A stretch of DNA of 64,000 nt from CAKMZU01 sp965248335 (GTDB taxonomy: Bacteria; Pseudomonadota; Gammaproteobacteria; Pseudomonadales; DT-91): positions 1,488,001 to 1,552,000 of the forward strand of contig CBDFIY010000003.1 of the NCBI GenBank assembly GCA_965248335.1, read 5' to 3'. A program made the position numbers and the translations under genes. Positions 18,561 to 26,337 of this stretch are shown piece after piece. The notes beneath the pieces were generated by a model. That model did not search any database. It saw only the letters and a list, made by a program, of their open reading frames with translations, and was not told the origin of the DNA. Each line of letters opens with the position of its first letter. Position 1 is the first letter of the stretch.

Positions 18561-20666
18561 ATGTCTAATAAAAAATTATGTATAGCGATTGCTGTCTTAT
18601 TATCTTCGCCTGTTTTTGCTGTTGATGAAGATCATAGCGCCGACCGACTCGAAATAGTTTCCGTCACATCCGCACGCGAAGAAAAACTAAAAAAAGAACT
18701 CGCTGAATCTGTGGCTATACATAACCGTGAATCTATCCAAAACGTGTCACCCTCACATCCCAGTGAACTGTTAAATCGATCTGCCGGTGTGCATGTGAAT
18801 AACCTCGGTGGAGAGGGGCATATGACGGCAATACGTCAGCCTATCACTACGCGTGGTGTGTATTTGTTTTTAGAAGACGGTGTGCCCATTCGGCCTACAG
18901 GGTTTTTTAATCATAACGCACTTTATGAGGTTAATATTCCGCAGAGCCGTCAGGTAGAAATAGTGAAAGGCCCGGGTACGGCTCTGTATGGCAGTGATGC
19001 CATAGGCGGTATGATCAATGTGTTAAGTGAGAAGCCGCCTGAAAAAACAATGGCAAGTATCAATGCGGAAGTGGGCAGTTTCGGTTGGAAGCGCGCATTA
19101 ATCGCTGTCGGAGGGACGTACGGTAATCAAGGCATCTCTCTGCGTGCGAATATGACTGACAATGACGGTTATCGAGACGCGTCAGCCTATCGTCGCGGCT
19201 CACTCAATTTACGTTGGGATGTGACAGGTGGAGAGGTCTCGGCAAAAACACTGATGAGCTACACGGATGTTGACCAAAGTGGCGTTTCATCACTTGAGAG
19301 TGACGATTATAAAAATACCCCAACGAAAAATTATTTTCATGGTGATACAGGGTATCGACGAGTCAATGCACTGCGTTTATCGTCACAGATTGATTGGACA
19401 TTAAGCGATACACAGCACCTGAGCATCATCCCGCTGTATCGACAAAATAAAATGCAAATGTCGCCTTCGTGGATGGTGACATACGACCCTAATATACGGG
19501 TGAGTGAATTTTCTTCCTACGGTTTACTCAGCAAATACCGTTGGGATATGGCTGATAATGTGCAATGGGTTGTAGGCGTTGACATCGATTATACACCCTC
19601 GACTTATAGTGAAGATGCGGTGAGCCACACCCTCGATGGGGATATTTATACAGGGTTTACACGCGTTGGTCGTAATTATGATTTTAAGGCCAAACAAACA
19701 GCGCTATCGCCTTATTTGCAGTTAGAAACACGGCTCTTCGATACGCTGATAGCAACATTGGGCGTAAGATATGACCATTTTACGATTGATTATGACAACC
19801 AACTTATGGCATCGGAGCCTACCTCAATATATATCGAGCAACTCAAACGTTCGGTCACGCACTTACGTCCTAATAATCAAAAGGTCACTTTTAGCGAGCT
19901 TAGCCCAAAATTTGGCCTGGTCTATCAGTTCGCTGATTTACATGATGCGTATGTCAACTACCGGCATGCGTTTAGTATGCCATCGGTAGGCACGTTGTTT
20001 CGTTCAGGCTCAACGCAGAACTCGAATGCATTAAAACCCATAAAAGCAGACAGTGTTGAGTTAGGCTTTCGTGGATCACCGGTTTCTTGGTTATCTTATG
20101 AATTGGCGTTGTACCATATGATGATTAAGGATGACCTTGTCTCTGTCGTTGATGGGACGGACTCAAACAAAGTTAATGCTGGCGAAACTGAACACCAAGG
20201 TGTTGAGTTAACTTTGATGGGCGACATCACTGAAGAACTTGCGTATGCGCTCGCTTATACGCAAACGCGACAAACCTATAAGCGCTTTAGTTATACCTGT
20301 TGTTACCCAAAAAAGAATATAGATGTGAGTGGTAATGATGTGGGTAAAGCACCGGATAACATCGGTAACCTGACCTTTGTATACAAGCCTTTAGCAATTG
20401 AGGGATTACGTTTATCGCTTGAATGGGCGCATTTGGGGCCGTACTTTACGGATGAAACAAACTTATCGACTTATGATGGGCATGACTTGTTACATCTACG
20501 TGCAGCTTATAAGGCCAGCGAGATGTTTGAGGTTTATTTGCGTGGTCAGAATCTCACGGATGAGCGTTATTCAACCTACACATCCAGTCAGGTAGGAAAG
20601 ACAGACATTGCTTATCGTGTTGGCTTGCCCCGCACTTACACAGCAGGCTTTAGGCTAACTTTTTAA
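18561..20666 (+). CDS. TonB-dependent outer-membrane receptor
   Basis: 701 aa. A signal peptide (about 1-20, ending PVFA) precedes a TonB-box-like stretch (LEIVSVTSAREE). The plug domain is clear: SELLNRSAGVHV and the hallmark VEIVKGPGTALYGSDAIGGMI (quoted as two halves of one motif, about 133-153). The 22-strand barrel ends with a C-terminal phenylalanine (YTAGFRLTF), as needed for BAM assembly. Ligands of the family include iron chelates, haem and cobalamin. The PepSY partner directly downstream fits metal-siderophore handling. No convincing Fur box was found upstream. Confidence 0.9.
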   Translation: MSNKKLCIAIAVLLSSPVFAVDEDHSADRLEIVSVTSAREEKLKKELAESVAIHNRESIQNVSPSHPSELLNRSAGVHVNNLGGEGHMTAIRQPITTRGVYLFLEDGVPIRPTGFFNHNALYEVNIPQSRQVEIVKGPGTALYGSDAIGGMINVLSEKPPEKTMASINAEVGSFGWKRALIAVGGTYGNQGISLRANMTDNDGYRDASAYRRGSLNLRWDVTGGEVSAKTLMSYTDVDQSGVSSLESDDYKNTPTKNYFHGDTGYRRVNALRLSSQIDWTLSDTQHLSIIPLYRQNKMQMSPSWMVTYDPNIRVSEFSSYGLLSKYRWDMADNVQWVVGVDIDYTPSTYSEDAVSHTLDGDIYTGFTRVGRNYDFKAKQTALSPYLQLETRLFDTLIATLGVRYDHFTIDYDNQLMASEPTSIYIEQLKRSVTHLRPNNQKVTFSELSPKFGLVYQFADLHDAYVNYRHAFSMPSVGTLFRSGSTQNSNALKPIKADSVELGFRGSPVSWLSYELALYHMMIKDDLVSVVDGTDSNKVNAGETEHQGVELTLMGDITEELAYALAYTQTRQTYKRFSYTCCYPKKNIDVSGNDVGKAPDNIGNLTFVYKPLAIEGLRLSLEWAHLGPYFTDETNLSTYDGHDLLHLRAAYKASEMFEVYLRGQNLTDERYSTYTSSQVGKTDIAYRVGLPRTYTAGFRLTF

Positions 20667-20672
20667 GGAATT

Positions 20673-22136
20673 ATGATGCGTTTTACATTTCTTCGGTTTT
20701 CGAAAATTTTGCATCGAATCGTTTTTTTTATCGCGTTGTTTGCTTTATTTGCCTTTCTTATATCAGCTTTTTGCCATCCGCTAATGGTTTGGACGGGGCC
20801 GCAAGCCAAGCGTTTTATGCCGCCTACTCTGTCAGTCTCACCCGAAAACATAGAGAAAGTCGGTGTGATATTAAAGCAAAACGACATCAAGCAAGCTCAG
20901 CTTTCACAGTTGGTGCCCTCAGAGAAAGGCGTTATGTTGCAGGTGACGACGCATGCAACTATGCCAAGGCGCTATTTTTCAATGGCAAGCGGCGGGGAGG
21001 TTGAAGGTTTCGATACAGAGCAAGCTATTTGGCTGGCAAGGTATTATACAGAGAGTAAAGCCCCTATAAAAAAAATCGAGTTCATTGATGCGTTTTCGAT
21101 GTCTTATCCTTCGGTCAATCGGTTGCTGCCTGTTTATAAAGTCAGTTTTGACACCAGTGATAATCTCAACGCTTTCATTTATACCGAAACGAATGCATTG
21201 GGTGCTCTCAGTAACGACTGGAAGTTGAGTTTAAAAGCCGTATTTCAGGTATTTCATACTTGGGCATGGCTGGATGATTATCCGTTGTTACGTATCTTTG
21301 TCATTAGTCTCTTGTTGCTGAGCTTACTGTCTATGCTGTTGAGTGGTTTAGTCATGCTGGTATTGGTTAAACGGAAAAAAAGTAAAAGCAAGCGACAACT
21401 TTGGCATAGGCGATTAGGATGGATCGTATTAATACCCTTTTTAGGTTTCCTGTTTAGTGGCATCTATCACCTTTATCAACATGAGTATGGCCGCGATGCG
21501 CAGGGTATGCGCTTAGGTAAAGCGATAGATTTACGCCCCTTTTATAATCTAACCATTAAAGAAATGGTTGGGTTGGAAGGTCGGAGGCTAAATGCATTGA
21601 ATCTTATTAATTATCAGGGGGCATCGTATTTTCGTGCAAGTTTGGCTAAGGCAGAAATTAAGCAGCAGGGACGTGATCGTCGTAATGAACGTTATAAGGG
21701 CGTTACTAAAGAACAGTCCAGTTTGTATTACTCCCTTAATGGTAAGCAGCAAGTATTTGCTGATAACGATGTTTCTAGGGCGTTGGCAGTTGACTATTTG
21801 CATATGAGCAAGGGAAAAATTCAATCAAGCGAACGCATAACAAAATTTGGTGACGGATATGATTTTAGAAACAAGCGATTGCCTGTTTGGGTTGTGTCTT
21901 TTTCTACAGCAGTGGGTGATAAGCTTTATATCGATCCCCGCACAGGGATACTGGTTGATCACCGGATCAATAGCCAAAATCGAGAAGGCCTCTCGTTTTC
22001 ATGGCTACATAAATGGAATTTCTTGAAAGGCTCTTTGGGGCGATTTGGCCGTGATCTGGCGATGATCGGCATGCTTATGTTGATGGGTTTGTTAGCACTT
22101 TTGGGAAGTATGCTGTTTAGATCATCTCGGGCTTGA
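20673..22136 (+). CDS. PepSY-domain inner-membrane protein
   Basis: 487 aa. One N-terminal span (about 10-33) and a periplasmic PepSY-like region precede two spans around residue 215 (LLRIFVISLLLLSLLSMLLSG) and around 250 (WIVLIPFLGFLFSGIYHLY). A final span lies near the C-terminus (MLMLMGLLALLGSML). PepSY_TM proteins next to TonB receptors are often involved in reductive release of siderophore iron or in haem uptake; that is inference here. It starts 6 bp after the receptor stop, so the two form one operon. Confidence 0.8.
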   Translation: MMRFTFLRFSKILHRIVFFIALFALFAFLISAFCHPLMVWTGPQAKRFMPPTLSVSPENIEKVGVILKQNDIKQAQLSQLVPSEKGVMLQVTTHATMPRRYFSMASGGEVEGFDTEQAIWLARYYTESKAPIKKIEFIDAFSMSYPSVNRLLPVYKVSFDTSDNLNAFIYTETNALGALSNDWKLSLKAVFQVFHTWAWLDDYPLLRIFVISLLLLSLLSMLLSGLVMLVLVKRKKSKSKRQLWHRRLGWIVLIPFLGFLFSGIYHLYQHEYGRDAQGMRLGKAIDLRPFYNLTIKEMVGLEGRRLNALNLINYQGASYFRASLAKAEIKQQGRDRRNERYKGVTKEQSSLYYSLNGKQQVFADNDVSRALAVDYLHMSKGKIQSSERITKFGDGYDFRNKRLPVWVVSFSTAVGDKLYIDPRTGILVDHRINSQNREGLSFSWLHKWNFLKGSLGRFGRDLAMIGMLMLMGLLALLGSMLFRSSRA

Positions 22137-22190
22137 AGGGTTAACTCCTCCCCGAAAAATTGCGCACTTATTAACTGAGTTCAAGGAGAT

Positions 22191-22553
22191 TCACTTTTCT
22201 AGTTGTGCCTCCCAAGACGAGCCTCTGCCAGGTTTAATCTTATAGTAATTTAACCACGCTAATGTGTTTTCGAGTGTGAGTTTCTCACCTTGGGTCGTTG
22301 CCTGTCTCGAGCGTTTAGTTTGAGCTATCTTTCTGCATTCTTGTTGCAAAGAGCGCATCTCAGATTTGTCAGATTCTTGAATATCGTTACCATATAATCC
22401 ACCGCTCAATGCGCCTATTTTTATACTCATTGTTGAAATAACATTTTGAAATGTTGTGCGATGATATTGTTGTGCAGTGGATAGTTGGTGGTGGTTAGTA
22501 GCGTTAATATTTAAACTAAATAAAATTATAAAAATAAAATATCTTTTTTTCAT
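22191..22553 (-). CDS. Small orphan secreted protein, function unknown
   Basis: 120 aa from the ATG at 22553, which gives the signal peptide MKKRYFIFIILFSLNINA. An upstream ATG at 22565 would add MIID. The mature part contains GALSGGLYGNDIQE and a basic, glutamine-rich middle, with no recognised domain. A promoter of the GAACTT-N15-TCTTAA form lies 32 bp upstream. It is an isolated gene, with the nested IS elements just beyond. Confidence 0.65.
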   Translation of the reverse strand: MKKRYFIFIILFSLNINATNHHQLSTAQQYHRTTFQNVISTMSIKIGALSGGLYGNDIQESDKSEMRSLQQECRKIAQTKRSRQATTQGEKLTLENTLAWLNYYKIKPGRGSSWEAQLEK

Positions 22554-22584
22554 GTCGATGATCACTTTGTTTTTATCGTGATAG

Positions 22585-22611
22585 TTAAGACATTTTATTA
22601 AAATAAAGTTC
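22585..22611 (-). promoter_or_regulatory. Sigma-E-like promoter of the 22553 secreted-protein gene
   Basis: Minus strand: perfect GAACTT at 22611-22606, a 15-nt spacer, then TCTTAA at 22590-22585. The predicted transcription start is about 25 bp before the ATG. Confidence 0.55.
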
Positions 22612-22714
22612 TTTCAATTACTGATATGTAATAAAAAGTGATATCTGTATTTTTTGTGATGAAATTACCTTTTAATTCGTCCGAAAAATAAGGTTTAAAC
22701 CCCCGCCTTCAGGC

Positions 22715-24324
22715 CTGTCTCTTTATCACAAATATCCAGCAATTCATAAGTTATCTGGAGCTTATTGATTCTTAATCTGTAATAAATTCAATAATTTCGC
22801 CCTTAATTTAAACTTTCTCTGTATATGAAGTGTCATACATGACCAAACATACAAAGGTCAGTAAATCATTAACAGCATACTTGATTCAAAAAAATGGGCA
22901 GAAGTAACCTTTGGAGGTGCAGATTTGGGTGATAAAAGACGAACAGATAGGCTGATTCATGTAGCCGCTGAGTTATCGGCAAATACAGGATCCTCTTTGG
23001 CTAGTTCATGTGCAGATGACTCAGCGGCGCTGCTTGGAGGGTATCGTTTTATTGAAAATAAAGCGGTTAAACCCGATGATATTGCTAAATCCGGATTTCA
23101 ATCAACGGCAGTTTTATCACAAGAATCAAATTTACTGCTGGCTATTGAGGATTCAACAACGCTTAGCTATAAACATTCAATTGTTTCGGAATTAGGTGGA
23201 TTGGGTGGCCCTAAAGATTCAACAGCCAAAGGTTTCTGGGTTCATTCAGTTATGCTTATGGATGCTAATTTGGAGAGAACTGTTGGTCTGATTGATCAGC
23301 AGCGCTGGATAAGACTCGGCAAAAGTGAGTCAGAAAAAGTTTCCCCTAGAAAAAGGCCTTATGAGGAGAAAGAAAGTTTTAAATGGCAAAAATCCTCAGA
23401 GAATATAAGCCAGAGACTAGGTGATCAGATAGCTATAACGATAAGTGTATGTGATCGTGAAGCAGATGTTTTTGAATACATCCAATACAAGATTGATAAT
23501 GGCGAGCGATTTGTTGTCAGGGCATCGCAGAACCGGAGGCTGGTTGATGAAGATAAATGTTTGTTTGATGCGGTATTGGAAACGCCTGTAATTGGCGAGT
23601 ATACGATAAAGATTCCACAGCGAGGGGGAAGAAAAGCGAGAGAAGCCAAGCTCGAAGTAAGAAGTAAACGAGTGACAATTCTGCCTCCTCAAAGGCCTGA
23701 TAGTCAGTTATCCCCCTTGAGTGTTAATGTTGTCATAGCACAGGAAGTGGGTGCTGACTCGGATGAGAAATTATGCTGGATTCTTTTAACTTCCGAGAAT
23801 ATAGAGACCTTTGAATGCTGCCGTAAAATATTAAGATTTTATGAACTTCGCTGGGGTATAGAAGAATTTCATAAAGCGTGGAAATCAGGCGCAAAGGTCG
23901 AAGAGCAGCGTATGCAAAGTGCCGGCAATATGGAGCGAATAGCTGTTATTTTGATGTTTATAGCAGTAAGGCTAATACAGTTACGCGAAGCACTAATGAA
24001 GCCTTTCAGTGCAAATTTAGAGAGCGGGCAGAAGGGAAATGAAAACGCAGGAAATGAAAATACACCTGCGAATAAAGTTGTTTCTGCTGAAGAATGGCAA
24101 GTGCTTTGGTTTCTGAAAGAGAAAAAAACATTGCCTGATAAGCCACCAAGCTTACTTTGGTTTTTTCAAACGCTGGCAAAGCTTGGCGGTTGGTATGATT
24201 CTAAGCGAACTGGACGACCTGGATGGTTAGCCATCTGGAAAGGCTGTATGAAATTACAACTAGTCATCGAAGGGTACCGCGTAGGCCACCAATTCTATAG
24301 CAGGGAGATGTGATAAAGAGACAG
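22715..24324 (+). mobile_element. IS4-family IS50/Tn5-like insertion sequence (1610 bp)
   Basis: The ends are CTGTCTCTTTATCACA at 22715 and its complement TGTGATAAAGAGACAG ending at 24324, very close to the known IS50 inside end (CTGTCTCTTGATCAG). A perfect 9-bp direct repeat CCTTCAGGC flanks the element (22706-22714 and 24325-24333), the size made by Tn5-type transposases. It is a complete element inserted into the hairpin of an IS200-type element. Confidence 0.95.
22868..24313 (+). CDS. Tn5/IS50-like DDE transposase (start codon unclear)
   Basis: About 480 aa, similar in length to Tn5 transposase (476). The three catalytic residues lie in LLAIEDSTTLSY, CDREADVFEY and WGIEEFHKAWKSG, all closely matching Tn5. 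The conserved N-terminal WAEVTFGGADLGDKRR lies upstream of the first usual start codon (TTG at 22925), and no ATG is in frame before the stop at 22862-22864. Translation may begin at a rare codon such as ATT (22868), or the gene may have lost its start. The C-terminal half is intact. Confidence 0.8.
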   Translation: MNSILDSKKWAEVTFGGADLGDKRRTDRLIHVAAELSANTGSSLASSCADDSAALLGGYRFIENKAVKPDDIAKSGFQSTAVLSQESNLLLAIEDSTTLSYKHSIVSELGGLGGPKDSTAKGFWVHSVMLMDANLERTVGLIDQQRWIRLGKSESEKVSPRKRPYEEKESFKWQKSSENISQRLGDQIAITISVCDREADVFEYIQYKIDNGERFVVRASQNRRLVDEDKCLFDAVLETPVIGEYTIKIPQRGGRKAREAKLEVRSKRVTILPPQRPDSQLSPLSVNVVIAQEVGADSDEKLCWILLTSENIETFECCRKILRFYELRWGIEEFHKAWKSGAKVEEQRMQSAGNMERIAVILMFIAVRLIQLREALMKPFSANLESGQKGNENAGNENTPANKVVSAEEWQVLWFLKEKKTLPDKPPSLLWFFQTLAKLGGWYDSKRTGRPGWLAIWKGCMKLQLVIEGYRVGHQFYSREM

Positions 24325-24372
24325 CCTTCAGGCGGGTAGCTTTAAGCTAGCAGTTGTCTTTATGATACGGGC

Positions 24373-24798
24373 ATGAAATACCGTTATGGTTCGTACACGA
24401 AATATAAGATTGAATATCATTTTGTTTGGGTGACTAAGTATCGCTATCAGGTATTAAAAGGCGATGTTGGACTGAGAGTTCGTGAGTTAATCAGGCAAAC
24501 GTGTGAGTATTTAGAAATAGAAATATTGCGCGGCGTGATCAGCAAAGATCATGTACATTTGCTGATATCTGTGCCACCGACTTTATCACCAGCAGAGGTA
24601 ATGAGGAGAATAAAAGGTCGATCATCGACTAAATTGTTTCAGGAGTTTCCACATTTAAAGAAAAGGTATTGGGGACAGCATTTTTGGGCGAGAGGTTATT
24701 TTTGTGTGACGGCTGGAGAGCTAACTAAAGAGATGATACAGGAGTATCTGGAGCACCACTTTGAACGAAAATTTGATGATAATTTCGATGTTGAATGA
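24373..24798 (+). CDS. tnpA: IS200/IS605-family TnpA (HUH Y1 transposase)
   Basis: 141 aa, normal for TnpA. It starts at MKYRYGSYTKYK with the family segment EYHFVWVTKYRYQVL. The metal-binding HUH motif is HVH in SKDHVHLLISVPP, and the catalytic tyrosine is in MIQEYLEHHFE. TnpA moves single-stranded DNA through terminal hairpins by peel-and-paste transposition. The gene is intact, but its left-end hairpin has been split by the IS50-like element, which probably immobilises it. Confidence 0.95.
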   Translation: MKYRYGSYTKYKIEYHFVWVTKYRYQVLKGDVGLRVRELIRQTCEYLEIEILRGVISKDHVHLLISVPPTLSPAEVMRRIKGRSSTKLFQEFPHLKKRYWGQHFWARGYFCVTAGELTKEMIQEYLEHHFERKFDDNFDVE

Positions 24799-24853
24799 GA
24801 GTGTTTATTCGGCTTTAGCCGAAAAGCTGGACTTTCAGTCCGCAGTTTTTAAC

Positions 24854-24873
24854 CCACCGTCTTTAGACGGTGG
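24854..24873 (+). repeat. Right-end hairpin of the IS200-type element
   Basis: CCACCGTCT (24854-24862) pairs with AGACGGTGG (24865-24873). Two smaller hairpins, at 24808-24823 and 24829-24841, come first. This is the usual form of an IS200 right end, which is bound by TnpA as single-stranded DNA. Confidence 0.7.
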
Positions 24874-24966
24874 TTGTTAAGTTAACCTGTGTGGCCAAAA
24901 ATATTGGTTTTTTTTGAGTGAGCCTGTAGTAAAGATTGGTCGGAGTTTGTAGTGAAGGTATTTTCT

Positions 24967-26208
24967 CCCAGTACGTGACACATAATTTGTTGAATAATAG
25001 CCGTTAATCTATAATTGACTGAATTAATTGATAATTATGTATCTAATAAGGTTCAAAAATTGACGAACTTATGGATATAATTTGCCCCCCCCACAAGCAT
25101 CTCTCTCGCCAACTCAAGAAATCATTTAGATGTCATGAAAAAAACCTTAATCTGTTTGCAGAAATATTAATTGCTTTGATAGCAGTGAGGTCAGTTAATT
25201 TGACAAAACTGGCAACACAAGTAGGCAAAGATGTAAAAGTAGAATCGAGTTACAGACGCTTGCAGCGGTTTTTTTCAAAGTCCCATTTCTCACCAAACGG
25301 TATAGCCCTGTTTATTACGCGGTTATTTTTTAATGACAGCATCAAATGGACATTAGCTATCGATAGAACCAACTGGCAATACGGCCGAGTGAATATCAAT
25401 ATATTAATGTTGAGCATTTGCTATAAAGGTCGTGCAATCCCCGTATTTTGGATGATGCTGAACAAAAAAGGTAACTCTAATACCTGCGAACGCATTCAGC
25501 TACTAAATCGTTTTATCCGCCTGTTTGGGAAAGATCGTATAGAAGCATTAACGGCTGACAGAGAATTTATCGGCAAAGACTTTTTTGACTACCTTGATCA
25601 GCAAGGCATTCCCTTTGTTATCCGTATTAAAAAGTCTGAAATAACAACCAATAGCCGAGGTCTTGAAGTTAATATTGATGGGCTGTTCTATCATTTAAAG
25701 CCCGGTGAGGAAACATCATTAGCGGGTGTTCGATTACTATGGGGACTGCCTGTTTATCTTTCTGGAAAACGCCTTTCTGATGGTGAATTTCTTATTGTTG
25801 CGGCCAATCAGGCGCTACCCGACAGTTTAATTATTTATGCAAGACGCTGGGAAATAGAAACATTATTTGAATGCCTCAAAACGCGTGGATTTAACTTCGA
25901 GGAAACACATCTAACGGATCACGATAAAATTGACAGGATGATGTCTGTGCTCGCGATTGCTTATTGCTGGTCTTATAAAACGGGTGTTTGGCGCTGTGAG
26001 CAAGGCGATGGCATCAGTAAAAAAAACACGGCCGTTTAGAGAAAAGTTATTTTCGCCACGGCCTCGATTTGTTACAGCAAATAATTTCTGGCGTTGTGAC
26101 TGATATTAAAAAAATACGAAAATGTCTTAACGCTTTTACGCCTAGAGACTGGATACCGCCTCTATTTAGGATGAGTGGCATATGAGCAATTAATTGTCAT
26201 GTACTGGG
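24967..26208 (+). mobile_element. IS4-family insertion sequence (1242 bp)
   Basis: The inverted ends are CCCAGTACGTGACA at 24967 and TGTCATGTACTGGG ending at 26208, with one mismatch in 14. They are flanked by a perfect 9-bp direct repeat GTATTTTCT (24958-24966 and 26209-26217). The ends are intact, though the transposase frame is shifted. Confidence 0.9.
25071..26185 (+). pseudogene. IS4-family transposase, frameshifted at an A8 run
   Basis: The first 322 codons carry the DDE core: LAIDRTNW, LTADREF and the Y-R-E-K signature YARRWEIETLFECLK. The frame then stops soon after a run of eight A (26019-26026). A -1 shift on that run restores HGRLEKSYFRHGLDLLQQ and continues to 26185, the usual C-terminus of this group. 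Either the frame is decoded by slippage or one A has been lost. The intact ends and target repeat argue for recent activity. Confidence 0.8.
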
Positions 26209-26282
26209 GTATTTTCTTTATCGATTTGTTTTTTTGTAATGACTGATGGGCTGTATGCTGGTGGGGGTGAGGAGAATCCCGT

Positions 26283-26310
26283 GCACGTGACACCTTATGG
26301 TGTCACGTGC
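26283..26310. terminator. Perfect 12-bp stem-loop beyond the DUF1329 gene
   Basis: GCACGTGACACC pairs perfectly with GGTGTCACGTGC around the loop TTAT. It lies 28 bp past the stop of the minus-strand lipoprotein gene. No T run follows on either strand, so it is not a classic intrinsic terminator; it may be an mRNA 3' stabiliser or a protein site. Confidence 0.45.
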
Positions 26311-26337
26311 AATGAGCCGAGAGTAGCCGACATATGT

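Larger units (their letters stand above)
22695..24880 (+). mobile_element. IS200/IS605-type element, interrupted by an IS50-like element
   Basis: The left-end hairpin CCCGCC-TTCA-GGCGGG has been split by the insertion of an IS50-like element. Its left half lies at 22702-22714 and its right half just after 24324. The tyrosine transposase gene follows at 24373, and a right-end hairpin (CCACCGTCT / AGACGGTGG) is at 24854-24873. The outer limits are approximate. No tnpB accessory gene is present, so the element is of the short IS200 kind. Confidence 0.75.
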
